Assembly: GCA_035476575.1 (NCBI GenBank)
Contig: DATILL010000155.1
Coordinates: forward strand, 1-46,893
Direction of reading: 5' to 3'
Source of the DNA: DATILL01 sp035476575
Lineage (GTDB): Bacteria; Actinomycetota; Actinomycetes; Mycobacteriales; JACQDL01
Length of the DNA stretch: 46,893 nucleotides
The notes under the pieces were generated by a model. It worked only from the letters and a program-made list of their open reading frames with translations, ran no database searches and was not told the origin of the DNA. The position numbers and the translations under genes are program-made. Shown here one piece after another: positions 24,974-33,343 of the stretch; the first letter of the stretch is position 1, and each line of letters opens with the position of its first letter.

Positions 24974-25414
24974 CTAGTGCGACAGGTGGGCCCGGGCAGC
25001 GGCCGAGCCGTGGGCCAGCTCGGCCAGCCCCGGGGCGCACCGCGCGGCCAGCGTGGCCTCGTCGACTGGCTGGTCCAGCCAGGACCGGGCCAGCCCGTCG
25101 AGCTGCCAGCAGTCCTGCACCAACTGGTCGCGGGCGGCGGTGAACTGCTCCGGCTCCCCGGCCTGCGCACCCAGCGCGGCCCAGGCGTGGTACTCCGCCG
25201 CGATCGCGTCGTCCCACTCCTCGCCCCGGACCAGGGCGTTGGCGAGGGACAGCACGGTGGCGACGTTCTGGAGCACCTCGTCCGGCGTGGCGGCCGACTC
25301 CAGGTACCACAGCGCGTCGGCGTAGCGGGTGAGCCGCTCGGACAGCCAGGAGTTGGGAGCGACTATGGCGGCCGGCGAGCTCCAGTCGGCGCCTTCGGGC
25401 TGGTGATCGACCAT
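24974..25414 (-). CDS. conserved hypothetical protein
   Basis: A 146-residue acidic, mostly helical soluble protein. Features are WLSERLTRYADALWYLESAA, then PDEVLQNVATVLSLANALVR and a Trp-rich middle (CWQLDGLARSWLDQP). No signal peptide, membrane helix or catalytic motif is visible. GGGGAGG precedes the ATG at 25414, and the frame is well used, so it is a real gene. It is convergent with whiA and divergent from gap. I recognise no functional family. Confidence 0.75.
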   Translation of the reverse strand: MVDHQPEGADWSSPAAIVAPNSWLSERLTRYADALWYLESAATPDEVLQNVATVLSLANALVRGEEWDDAIAAEYHAWAALGAQAGEPEQFTAARDQLVQDCWQLDGLARSWLDQPVDEATLAARCAPGLAELAHGSAAARAHLSH

Positions 25415-25736
25415 TGCCGGCCTCCCCTCGTCATGACGGTACGGCGTGCCCGTACCAGCGTGACCGTCCCTTCGGGCAGCGAACCGGGCGGGTGCCCGTG
25501 CCCTGCCACCCGGCAGCCTTACCCGCGGCGCTCAGTCTTACCCGCAGCGTTCGGGCGCCGCGTGACCACTCGACGGGTGCTGGCCGGCGGTGAACACCTC
25601 TTACCGGGTGGAGGGGGACGGGTACCGTGTCGTACCTCACGGCCGACCGACTAAGGTCTCCCGTGGGAAAGAGCCATGTCGGCTGCCCGTTGCCCGCCGT
25701 ACCGACACGGTGGGCGGAGTCTTCGAGGAGTCCCGC
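25415..25736. promoter_or_regulatory. divergent intergenic region upstream of gap
   Basis: About 320 bp with no gene. CTTACCCGC(G/A)GCG occurs twice, at 25518-25530 and 25537-25549, 19 bp apart in the same orientation. ACCGTGTCG (25624-25632) and its exact reverse complement CGACACGGT (25703-25711) bracket a 70-bp segment nearer gap. The gap RBS is GAGGAG at about 25725-25730. These could be operators or RNA stems for the glycolytic operon; none is recognised as a known class. Confidence 0.4.
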
Positions 25737-26744
25737 GTGACTATCCGCGTTGGTGTCAACGGCTTCGGCCGGATCGGCCGTAACTTCTGGCGTGCCTCCC
25801 AGGCCAGCAAGCACGATATCGAGGTCGTCGCGTTCAACGACCTTGGCGACGTGAACACGATGGCGCACCTGCTGAAGTACGACAGCATCCTTGGCGTGCT
25901 GCCCCAGCCCGTGCGGGTCACCGCCGACGGCATCGAGGTCGGGGGCACCACGATCCGTGGCCTTGCCGAGCGCGACCCGGCCAACCTGCCGTGGAAGGAG
26001 CTCGGCGTCGACATCGTGATCGAGTCGACCGGCTTCTTCACCGACGCCCACGCGGCCCGCAAGCACCTCGAGGCGGGCGCCAAGAAGGTGATCATCTCCG
26101 CACCGGCCAAGCACGAGGACATCACCCTGGTCCTCGGGGTCAACGACGACGCCTACGACCCGGCCGCACACTCGATCATCTCCAACGCGTCCTGCACGAC
26201 GAACTGCCTGGCCCCGATGGCGAAGGTGCTCAACGACGCGTTCGGCATCGAGCGCGGCCTGATGACCACCATCCACGCCTACACCCAGGACCAGAACCTG
26301 CAGGACGGCCCGCACTCCGACCTGCGCCGGGCCCGGGCCGCCGCGCTGAACGTCGTACCCACCTCGACCGGCGCGGCAAAGGCGATCGGGCTGGTGCTGC
26401 CGGAGCTGAAGGGCAAGCTTGACGGGTTCGCGCTGCGGGTGCCGGTGCCGGTCGGCTCGGCCACCGACCTGACCGTGACAGTACGCGGCGAGGTCAGCGT
26501 GGCGGCGGTCAACGCGGCCTTCCGGGCGGCCGCCGAGTCCGGCCCCCTGGCCGGCTACCTGCGCTACACCGAGGACCCGATCGTGTCCACGGACATCGTC
26601 AGCGACCCGTCGTCGTGCATCTACGACTCCGGGCTGACCAAGGTGATCGACAACCAGGTCAAGATCGTCGGCTGGTACGACAACGAGTGGGGATACTCGA
26701 ACCGGCTGGCCGACCTGACCGCGCTGGTGGCGTCGAGCCTGTGA
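25737..26744 (+). CDS. gap: glyceraldehyde-3-phosphate dehydrogenase, type I
   Basis: A 335-residue GAPDH, which oxidises glyceraldehyde-3-phosphate to 1,3-bisphosphoglycerate with NAD+. The Rossmann start is GVNGFGRIGRNFWRA, and the active-site block NASCTTNCLAP holds the catalytic Cys at about 153. The family's HTIHAYTQDQ-type segment (TTIHAYTQDQNLQDGPHSDL) and the C-terminal WYDNEWGYSNRL are present. GTG 25737 with GAGGAG upstream is the start; the longer open frame has no RBS near its first codon. The stop overlaps pgk (GTGA), so gap leads the gap-pgk-tpi operon. Confidence 0.97.
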   Translation: MTIRVGVNGFGRIGRNFWRASQASKHDIEVVAFNDLGDVNTMAHLLKYDSILGVLPQPVRVTADGIEVGGTTIRGLAERDPANLPWKELGVDIVIESTGFFTDAHAARKHLEAGAKKVIISAPAKHEDITLVLGVNDDAYDPAAHSIISNASCTTNCLAPMAKVLNDAFGIERGLMTTIHAYTQDQNLQDGPHSDLRRARAAALNVVPTSTGAAKAIGLVLPELKGKLDGFALRVPVPVGSATDLTVTVRGEVSVAAVNAAFRAAAESGPLAGYLRYTEDPIVSTDIVSDPSSCIYDSGLTKVIDNQVKIVGWYDNEWGYSNRLADLTALVASSL

Positions 26745-27928
26745 AGAATCTCGACGATCTGCTGAAGGACGGCGTGGCGGGTCGGCGGGTGCTGGTCCGG
26801 TCGGACCTCAACGTACCGCTGGACGGCGACCGGATCACTGACGACGGCCGGATCCGGGCCAGCCTGCCGGTGCTGGACAGGCTCCGGGACGCCGGAGCAC
26901 GGGTCGTGGTGTGCGCGCACCTCGGCCGGCCGAAGGGTGCGCCAGACCCGCGCTACACGCTGCGCCCGGTGGCCACCAGGCTGGCCGAGCTGCTCGGCGC
27001 ACCGGTCCGGTTCGCCACCGACACGGTGGGCCAGGACGCCCAGGCCGCGGTCGCCGGGCTGGCGGACGGCGGCGTCGCGCTGCTGGAGAACGTCCGGTTC
27101 GAGCCGGGGGAGACCAGCAAGGACGAGGCCGAGCGGACCGCGCTGGCGGCCCGGTACGCCGCGCTGGCCGACGCCTACGTCGACGACGCGTTCGGCGCCG
27201 TGCACCGCAGGCACGCCAGCGTGTACGACGTCGCGCTGGTGCTGCCGGCCTATGCCGGCGACCTGGTGCTGCGCGAGGTGTCGGTGCTGCGGGAGCTGGC
27301 CGGCGGCCCGGCCACGCCGTACGTCGTGGTGCTCGGCGGGGCCAAGGTGTCGGAGAAGCTGGCCGTCATCACGGCGCTGCTGCCCCAGGTCGACAGCCTG
27401 CTCGTCGGCGGTGGGATGTGCTTCACCTTCCTGGCCAGCCAGGGCCACGAGGTCGGTGGCTCCCTGCTGGAGCCGGAGATGGTGGACACCTGCCGCGAGC
27501 TGCTGGCCCGGGCGGGTGACCGGATCGTGCTGCCGGCCGACGTGGTGGTGGCCGCTGAGATCGCCGCGGACGCGCCGACCGAGATCGTGCCGGCCGATGC
27601 CATCCCGGCCGGGCAGAAGGGCCTCGACGTCGGCCCGGCCACGGTGGCCCGGTTCGCCGAGGTGATCGAGACCGCCCGGACCGTCTTCTGGAACGGTCCG
27701 ATGGGCGTCTTCGAGCTGCCGCCGTTCGCGGCCGGCACCAAGGGGGTGGCTACGGCCGTCGCCGAATGTGCTGGGTTCACCGTGGTCGGCGGCGGTGACT
27801 CGGCCGCCGCGGTCCGCCAGCTCGGGCTGGACGAGGCGGCGTTCGACCACATCTCCACCGGCGGCGGGGCGTCGCTGGAGTACCTGGAGGGAAAGACCCT
27901 CCCCGGTATCGCGGTGCTGGAGGACTGA
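26741..27928 (+). CDS. pgk: phosphoglycerate kinase
   Basis: A 395-residue kinase transferring phosphate from 1,3-bisphosphoglycerate to ADP. Seen are VRSDLNVPLDGDRITDDGRI at the N-terminus, HLGRPKG, LLENVRFEPGE, VVLGGAKVSEKL, FWNGPMGVFE and the nucleotide-binding GGGDSAAAVRQL. Length is standard. GTG start overlaps the gap stop by 4 nt; one base separates its stop from tpi. Confidence 0.97.
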   Translation: MKNLDDLLKDGVAGRRVLVRSDLNVPLDGDRITDDGRIRASLPVLDRLRDAGARVVVCAHLGRPKGAPDPRYTLRPVATRLAELLGAPVRFATDTVGQDAQAAVAGLADGGVALLENVRFEPGETSKDEAERTALAARYAALADAYVDDAFGAVHRRHASVYDVALVLPAYAGDLVLREVSVLRELAGGPATPYVVVLGGAKVSEKLAVITALLPQVDSLLVGGGMCFTFLASQGHEVGGSLLEPEMVDTCRELLARAGDRIVLPADVVVAAEIAADAPTEIVPADAIPAGQKGLDVGPATVARFAEVIETARTVFWNGPMGVFELPPFAAGTKGVATAVAECAGFTVVGGGDSAAAVRQLGLDEAAFDHISTGGGASLEYLEGKTLPGIAVLED

Positions 27929-27929
27929 G

Positions 27930-28724
27930 TTGCCGCCCTCTGCACGCCGGCCACTGATCGCCGGCAACTGGAAGATGAACCTGAACCACCTTGAGGCGAT
28001 CGCGCTCGTCCAGAAGATCGCGTTCAGCCTCAAGGAGACCGAGCTCGAGGCGGCCGAGGTGGTGGTGCTGCCGTCCTTCGTCGGCCTGCGCAGCGTGCAG
28101 ACCCTGGTGGACGGCGACAAGCTGCTGATCGGGTACGGCGCGCAGGACCTGTCGCCGTACCCGGCCGGCGCCTACACCGGCGACGTGAGCGGGACGATGC
28201 TGGCCAAGCTTGGTTGCAGCTACGTCGTGGTCGGGCACTCCGAGCGACGCGAGTACCACCATGAGGACGACGCCCTCGTCAACGCCAAGGTCAAGGCCGC
28301 CTACGGCCACGGGCTGACGCCGATCCTGTGCATCGGCGAGCGGCTGGAGGTGCGCGAGACCGGAGGTCAGGTCGAGCACTGCCTGACCCAGCTCGACGGC
28401 GCCCTGGCCGGGGTGGGCGCCGAGCAGGCCCGCACGCTGGTGCTCGCCTACGAGCCCGTCTGGGCCATCGGCACCGGCAAGGTGGCCACCCCGGAGGACG
28501 CGCAGGAGGTCTGCGCGGCGGTCCGCAACCGGCTGGCCGACCTGTACTCCGGCGGCCTGGCCGACGGGGTGCGGATCCTCTACGGCGGCTCGGTCAAGGC
28601 GTCGAACACGGGCGGCATCCTGGCCCAGGCGGATGTGGACGGCGCGCTGGTCGGCGGGGCGAGCCTGGTCGCCGAGGAGTTCGCGCAGATCTGCCGGGCC
28701 GCCGCGGGGACCGCGCAGGGCTGA
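27930..28724 (+). CDS. tpiA: triosephosphate isomerase
   Basis: A 264-residue TIM barrel interconverting dihydroxyacetone phosphate and glyceraldehyde-3-phosphate. It has GNWKMN (catalytic Lys), VVVGHSERRE (catalytic His), the signature AYEPVWAIGTG (catalytic Glu) and the phosphate-binding LYGGSV. The start is TTG at 27930: GGAGGA lies 5 nt upstream (27919-27924) and the next in-frame ATG is inside GNWKMN, too late. It directly abuts the lipoprotein gene (TGAATG). Confidence 0.97.
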   Translation: MPPSARRPLIAGNWKMNLNHLEAIALVQKIAFSLKETELEAAEVVVLPSFVGLRSVQTLVDGDKLLIGYGAQDLSPYPAGAYTGDVSGTMLAKLGCSYVVVGHSERREYHHEDDALVNAKVKAAYGHGLTPILCIGERLEVRETGGQVEHCLTQLDGALAGVGAEQARTLVLAYEPVWAIGTGKVATPEDAQEVCAAVRNRLADLYSGGLADGVRILYGGSVKASNTGGILAQADVDGALVGGASLVAEEFAQICRAAAGTAQG

Positions 28725-30503
28725 ATGCGCACAGGGCTGACTGCGGTGCGTGCGGTCGTCGTGCTGGCGGTGTCGGTGCTGATGCTGTCGATGCTGCCCG
28801 GGTGCCAGAGCGGGCGACGGGACAGCTCGGCGGCCGCGCGGACGGAAGGTTTCAACCTTGGGTTGACCTCCGTCCGGGATGCGACTGGAGCGGCCGGAGG
28901 AACCCTCCGGCTGGTCACCGGACCGGTCGACAGCCTCGACCCGGCCCGGTCGTACCAGTTCGGGCTGTGGAACCTGATGCGGCTCTACACCCGGCAGCTC
29001 GTCAGCTACGCGCCCGCGCCGGGCCCGGCTGGCACCAGGCTGCTGCCAGACCTGGCGACCAGCCTTGGTCGGCCAGGCAACGGCGGCCGCACCTGGACCT
29101 ACGTCCTCAAGCCGGGCCTGCGGTTCGAGACCGGCCAGCCGATCACCGCGGCAGACGTCAAGTACGGCATCGAGCGGGAGTTCGCCGCGGGCACGCTGGC
29201 CGGCGGGCCGACCTGGCTGGTGCAGCTCCTGGACGATCCGCGCGACCCCTACCCCGGGCCGTACCAGGACCTGGATCTGCACAAAGGCGGCCTGCCGGCG
29301 ATCCAGACGCCGAACTCGCGCACCGTGGTCTTCCGGCTGAACCGGCCGTTCGCCGCCTTCGACCAGGTGCTGGCGATGCCGACCGCCAGCCCGGTGCCGC
29401 AGCGCCTAGACACCCGCCGCAGCTACGGTAGCCGGCCGGTCTCCTCCGGCCCATACCGGTTCGCCGCGCCGTTCCAGCCGGGCACCGGCGGCACCCTGGT
29501 GCTGGTCCGCAACCCGGCCTGGGACCGCCGCACCGACCCGATCCGGGCCGCCCTGCCGGACCGGGTCGAGCTGGACACCGGGCTGGCCGCCGCGGACCGG
29601 GACGCCCGGCTGCTGGCCGGCAGCGCCGACCTCGACGTCACCGGAGCCGGCCTGCAGCCTGATGCGGTCCTCCGGGTGACCCGCGATCCCGCGCTGGCCG
29701 CCCGCACCGACAACCCGGCCAACGGCAACCTGCGGCTGGTCGCGCTGCCTAGCACGGTCCCGCCGATGGACAACGCGCACTGCCGGCGGGCGGTCCAGCT
29801 CGCGGTGGACAAGGCCGCGGTCAAGATCGGTCTCGGCGGTGACTTCGGTGCCATGCTGGCCACCACGCTGTGGCCGCGCACGCTGCCTGGCTACCCCGCG
29901 ACGGCGCCGTACCCGAGCGGCGAGGGCAACCACGGCGACCTCGCCACCGCGCGGGCCGAGCTGCGGCTGTGCGGCCGGCCCAACGGCTTCGCCACCCGGA
30001 TCGCGACGGTCGACTCCGGGCGCGGCCTGCGGGCGGCGCAGGAGGTCCGGCAGGCGGTGGCCCGGGTCGGCATCCAGGCTGAGCTGCGGCCGTTCCCGGC
30101 GGAGGTGTTCCTGGCCTCCGGTGCCGGCTCGCCGAAGGCGGTCAGGGACGGCCGGTACGGCATGGTGGTGGTCAACTGGGCGGCCGACTTCGGCTCGCCA
30201 GCGGCGTTCTACCCGCCGCTGCTGGACGGCCGCAACGCCCGCACCATTGGCAACACCAACTACGCGCAGCTCATCGACACGGGGCTGGAGAAGCTGGCCG
30301 ACGTTGCGGCCGGCACGCTGGACCGCACCATGGCCGAGGGGACCTGGCGCCGGGTCGACGAGGTGGCCATGCAGCGCGCGGTGTACGTACCGCTGGTCGA
30401 GGACAAGGCGGTGCTGCTGACCGGTGCCCGGGTCCGCAACGGGTACGTCCACCCGGCCTGGCGAAATGTCGACTTGGCGGCCGTCGGGGTCGGCGTCGGG
30501 TAA
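28725..30503 (+). CDS. ABC transporter solute-binding lipoprotein (family 5)
   Basis: A 592-residue extracytoplasmic binding protein of the oligopeptide/nickel type (SBP_bac_5). The signal peptide ends in lipobox MLPGC (about Cys26). The fold signature follows: GGTLRLVTGPVDSLDPARSY, then PDLATSLG...WTYVLKPGLRFETGQP and ITAADVKYGIER. Such proteins deliver peptides or other solutes to an ABC permease, but no permease or ATPase gene is in the window, so it is an orphan. It lies with zero spacing after tpi and 80 bp before secG, so it is likely co-transcribed with glycolytic genes. The ligand is unknown. Confidence 0.88.
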   Translation: MRTGLTAVRAVVVLAVSVLMLSMLPGCQSGRRDSSAAARTEGFNLGLTSVRDATGAAGGTLRLVTGPVDSLDPARSYQFGLWNLMRLYTRQLVSYAPAPGPAGTRLLPDLATSLGRPGNGGRTWTYVLKPGLRFETGQPITAADVKYGIEREFAAGTLAGGPTWLVQLLDDPRDPYPGPYQDLDLHKGGLPAIQTPNSRTVVFRLNRPFAAFDQVLAMPTASPVPQRLDTRRSYGSRPVSSGPYRFAAPFQPGTGGTLVLVRNPAWDRRTDPIRAALPDRVELDTGLAAADRDARLLAGSADLDVTGAGLQPDAVLRVTRDPALAARTDNPANGNLRLVALPSTVPPMDNAHCRRAVQLAVDKAAVKIGLGGDFGAMLATTLWPRTLPGYPATAPYPSGEGNHGDLATARAELRLCGRPNGFATRIATVDSGRGLRAAQEVRQAVARVGIQAELRPFPAEVFLASGAGSPKAVRDGRYGMVVVNWAADFGSPAAFYPPLLDGRNARTIGNTNYAQLIDTGLEKLADVAAGTLDRTMAEGTWRRVDEVAMQRAVYVPLVEDKAVLLTGARVRNGYVHPAWRNVDLAAVGVGVG

Positions 30504-30583
30504 GGTGACCAACGCGGCGCGCTAGCATGTGCCGTCCAGACCTGTGAGAGGCCAGACCCGTAGAGAGGCGAAGCGGACCGACG

Positions 30584-30817
30584 ATGATTTTCGGCCTGTC
30601 GCTCGTGCTCGTGCTGTCGAGCATCCTGCTCGTCGTCCTGATTCTGTTGCATCGGGGCAAGGGCGGTGGCCTGTCGTCGATGTTCGGCGGCTCGATGTCG
30701 TCGTCGCTGTCCGGCTCCTCGGTGGTGGAAAAGAACCTGGACCGGCTTACCCTGTTCACCGGTGCGATCTGGATCATCTGCATTGTGGGGCTCGGGTTGC
30801 TGGAGAAGGTTAGCTAG
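30584..30817 (+). CDS. secG: preprotein translocase subunit SecG
   Basis: A 77-residue two-helix membrane protein: LVLVLSSILLVVLILLHRGK, a Gly/Ser cytoplasmic loop (GGGLSSMFGGSMSSSLSGSS), then NLDRLTLFTGAIWIICIVGL. This is the standard SecG layout; SecG assists SecYE/SecA-driven export. TAGCAT at 30523-30528 is a possible -10, giving secG its own promoter. The spacing from tpi through the lipoprotein to secG is typical of actinobacteria. Confidence 0.95.
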   Translation: MIFGLSLVLVLSSILLVVLILLHRGKGGGLSSMFGGSMSSSLSGSSVVEKNLDRLTLFTGAIWIICIVGLGLLEKVS

Positions 30818-30878
30818 GGCGTTGTTACTTCCCCGTTCACCGGTAGCTCCCGTGACCGACGGAGCCTCCGCTAGTGCC

Positions 30879-30884
30879 TAGAAT
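30879..30884 (+). promoter_or_regulatory. TAGAAT -10-like element upstream of rbpA
   Basis: TAGAAT lies 73 nt before the rbpA start in the secG-rbpA gap. No good -35 is seen at 17 bp and no GGAAT/GTT stress-sigma pair was found. Confidence 0.35.
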
Positions 30885-30957
30885 CTGGGCACGGGGCTTC
30901 GCGGGGTGACCGCTGAGGCCCTTCGTCTTCGGATCTTCGGTCGAAGGAGCAGAGACC

Positions 30958-31299
30958 GTGGCAGGTGGCAATGCCATCCGTGGCACGCGGGTCGGGGCGG
31001 GGCCCATGGGAGAGGCCGAGCGCGGTGAGTCCGCGCCGCGGCGGTGGGTGTCCTTCTGGTGCGCCAACGGGCACGAGGTGTGCCCCTCGTTCGCGATGGA
31101 CGCCCCCGTGCCGGATAGCTGGGACTGCCCGCGCTGCGGCTTCCCGGCCGGGCAGAGCCAGCAGGCTCCGCCGGACCCGCCGCGCAACGAGCCCTACAAG
31201 ACCCACCTGGCCTACGTGAAGGAACGGCGCACCGACGCCGAGGGCGCGGCCATCCTGGAAGAGGCGCTGGCCAAGCTCCGCGCTCGCCGCGGCGAGTAG
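30958..31299 (+). CDS. rbpA: RNA polymerase-binding protein RbpA
   Basis: A 113-residue RbpA, an actinobacterial factor that binds the housekeeping sigma and core RNA polymerase, stabilises open complexes and affects rifampicin tolerance. The zinc-binding core CANGHEVCPSF...WDCPRCGFP supplies Cys/His ligands (C-x3-H ... C-x2-C). The C-terminal sigma-interaction domain is THLAYVKERRTDAEGAAILE. The GTG at 30958 has GAAGGAG upstream. Confidence 0.96.
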   Translation: MAGGNAIRGTRVGAGPMGEAERGESAPRRWVSFWCANGHEVCPSFAMDAPVPDSWDCPRCGFPAGQSQQAPPDPPRNEPYKTHLAYVKERRTDAEGAAILEEALAKLRARRGE

Positions 31300-31478
31300 C
31301 CCTGGCCGCGCAGGTCAGGCTCGTGGTGGCCAGGCCAGCGGCTGTCGCGCCTCGACGCGGGATCCACGCGGCTTGGGCGCCGGTCAACACCACTGTCAAC
31401 ACGATCGACACCCGCGTGGCCGGACCTGACCCGAGGACCCGTGCCGGCGTCGAAACCAGCTACCCGGCCGGTTAGGCG

Positions 31479-32261
31479 TTAGGCCAGTGGGGGACGTGCG
31501 ACCGAGGAGGGGAGCTGGCTGGCCGCCGCCCGGTCCAGGAGCCACAAGGTTCGGTAACGACCGCGAACTCCGGCCGCGGGTACCTGCGTCTCGCCGACGC
31601 GGCCAAGCGCAAGCGCTACCGCGGCGGCCTTTGACTCGCCTTCGGTGACAACCCACACCTCACCTCCCGACCGTATGGTGGGGAGGGTCATGGTAAGCCG
31701 GGTAGGAGGGGGTTTCGGGCATCCCCTGACCGCGACGACGGCACGGTCGTCGTACACAGCCGGTGACCCCGGAAATATCGACGCGACGTGACCCTCCTCG
31801 CCAATCCCGAGCAGCACCACGTCGAACCGCGGGACCTCGCCATGGTCCTCGGGCATCGCCGCCGTGGCTAGCTCGGCGGCATATGCCTCGGCCGCTGCCT
31901 CCGGATCGCCGCGGTACACGCCATCGGCGGATGCATAGCGATGAACGCGTGCCGGATCTGTCTGTACCCCCTCCAGGAGAATGCGTTGAGCGAGCTGATC
32001 GTTCCGGTCCGGGTCCGTGTCGGGAAGCCATCGCTCGTCACCCCACCAGATATCAATGTGTCGCCAGTCGACAGCGTCCAGCGCCGGACTGTCCCGGAGC
32101 GCGCGCAGGACTCTGGCTCCTGGCCGGCCGCCGGTCAGCACCACCGACGCGGACCCGCGGGCTGCCTGGACGTCCACCAGCTTGGTCACCAGCCGGGCGG
32201 CCACCGCGTTGGCCAGCAGGTCGGCCGACGCGTGTACGACGATCTCGGGCTGGAGCGTCAT
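31479..32261 (-). CDS. pgl: 6-phosphogluconolactonase
   Basis: A 260-residue enzyme hydrolysing 6-phosphogluconolactone in the oxidative pentose-phosphate pathway. Signature segments are VVLTGGRPGARVLRAL, IDIWWGDERWLPDTDPDRND and LLGIGEEGHVASIFPG (catalytic His, about residue 155). The ATG at 32261 overlaps the opcA stop by 4 nt (ATGA); the open frame continues upstream but that part is an opcA shadow. It is last in zwf-opcA-pgl, converging on rbpA. Confidence 0.95.
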   Translation of the reverse strand: MTLQPEIVVHASADLLANAVAARLVTKLVDVQAARGSASVVLTGGRPGARVLRALRDSPALDAVDWRHIDIWWGDERWLPDTDPDRNDQLAQRILLEGVQTDPARVHRYASADGVYRGDPEAAAEAYAAELATAAMPEDHGEVPRFDVVLLGIGEEGHVASIFPGSPAVYDDRAVVAVRGCPKPPPTRLTMTLPTIRSGGEVWVVTEGESKAAAVALALGRVGETQVPAAGVRGRYRTLWLLDRAAASQLPSSVARPPLA

Positions 32262-33238
32262 GCGGTGGTACCGGCCGGCTGCATCGGGTCGCGCCAGATG
32301 TGCTCCCGGGTCTCCGGCCGCTCGTTCAGACCGGTCAGCCCGAACGCCGCACCGAGCGCGTCGCCGTAGATCTGGTCGGCGTCCAGGTGCCGGAGCTCCT
32401 CGGCCAGCACGTCGCTGAGGTCGCGTTCGGCGTTCGGGCTGGTGCTGTTCGCCACGCCGTCGCGCTCCAGCACCACATGGGTGGGGTTGACCCGGCGCAG
32501 CCGCAGCGTGTTCTTGTCCGCCAGCCCGATCGTGACCCCGTCGATGCCGTCGCGGCGGCCAGGCTCGACTGGCACCGGCAGGCCAAGCCGGCTGGACAGC
32601 CAGCCGGCCAGCAGCAGCGTGCCCGAGTCGCCCGCCCCGCCCCGTACGCCCGCGCTGGTCGCGGTCGACCGCAGCGTGTCGAACGCGCTGGCCAGCTCCG
32701 AGCGCCACAGCGTGATCCGGGCCCAGGACAGGTCGACGTCGCCGGGGGCGTAGTCGTGCCCCCGCTGCTCCAACGCGGCCCGCGAATCCTCCGCCCGCTG
32801 GCTGTCGGTGATCCGGCGGTCGGCCAAGACACCCAGCGGGTCGGTGGCGATCAGGTCCGGTGGGGCGGCATGCCACCACGTCACCACCGGCGCGTCCGGC
32901 GCGAGCAGCGGGAGCACGACGGACTCCGCGTGCAGCGCCAGCCGGCCGTACATCCGCATCACCACCGACTCGCCCGGCCCGAGCCGACCGCCGATGGTCA
33001 CCTCGGCGTCCAGCCGCGGCACCGGCGCATCGATCTGCCGGCGGATCACGATCAGCAGCCGGAGCGGGTGCTGCTGTGCGGCGTGGGCGGCGGCCTCCTC
33101 GGCCGTGCCGACATCTTTCTCCTCCACGACCACGACCAGGGTCAGCACGCAGCCGGAGGCGACCGAGCCGGCGTTGCGGCGTTCCGCGGCCAGCGCCGTG
33201 ACGACGTCCGACCCGCGGGTGTCCCACAGTGTTGCCAT
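32258..33238 (-). CDS. opcA: glucose-6-phosphate dehydrogenase assembly protein OpcA
   Basis: A 326-residue OpcA. In cyanobacteria and actinobacteria OpcA is an allosteric/assembly partner of glucose-6-phosphate dehydrogenase and always follows zwf. Recognisable blocks are the start MATLWDTRGSDVVTALAAER, LIVIRRQIDAP, VVLPLLAPDAPVVTWWHAAP and a C-terminal DALGAAFGLTGL. It overlaps pgl (ATGA). The start region is tandemly duplicated (see 33231-33270), creating an upstream mini-ORF that ends on the opcA start codon. Confidence 0.94.
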   Translation of the reverse strand: MATLWDTRGSDVVTALAAERRNAGSVASGCVLTLVVVVEEKDVGTAEEAAAHAAQQHPLRLLIVIRRQIDAPVPRLDAEVTIGGRLGPGESVVMRMYGRLALHAESVVLPLLAPDAPVVTWWHAAPPDLIATDPLGVLADRRITDSQRAEDSRAALEQRGHDYAPGDVDLSWARITLWRSELASAFDTLRSTATSAGVRGGAGDSGTLLLAGWLSSRLGLPVPVEPGRRDGIDGVTIGLADKNTLRLRRVNPTHVVLERDGVANSTSPNAERDLSDVLAEELRHLDADQIYGDALGAAFGLTGLNERPETREHIWRDPMQPAGTTA

Positions 33239-33270
33239 CAGATCACCCTCGTTGCCATCAGACCACTCTC
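33231..33270 (-). repeat. 20-bp tandem duplication of the opcA start region
   Basis: Plus-strand bases 33231-33250 and 33251-33270 are the same 20 bp with two mismatches. On the minus strand each copy holds a purine-rich RBS-like stretch followed by CTGATGGCAAC. The upstream copy opens a six-codon ORF (MATRVI) whose TGA overlaps the opcA ATG (TGATG). Translational coupling is therefore possible. Confidence 0.7.
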
Positions 33271-33274
33271 CGGA

Positions 33275-33332
33275 CGATCATCGAGTTGTCGCCGCGACTG
33301 GAGATCAACAAGCCACCACAGCTCGATGATCG
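33275..33332 (-). promoter_or_regulatory. perfect 11-bp inverted repeat between zwf and opcA
   Basis: CGATCATCGAG (33275-33285) and CTCGATGATCG (33322-33332) are exact reverse complements, 36 nt apart, inside the 105-bp zwf-opcA gap. The loop has a further TTGT/ACAA pairing. It could be an RNA stem (attenuator, processing or stability element) in the zwf-opcA-pgl mRNA, or a split protein-binding site. The role is inferred. Confidence 0.5.
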
Positions 33333-33343
33333 GGGCGGGGAGC

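Noticed and set aside
31300..31478. Mobile-element scar between rbpA and pgl
   Set aside because: A short direct repeat (GTCAACAC twice) and small inverted repeats are present, but there is no transposase or clear terminal repeat.
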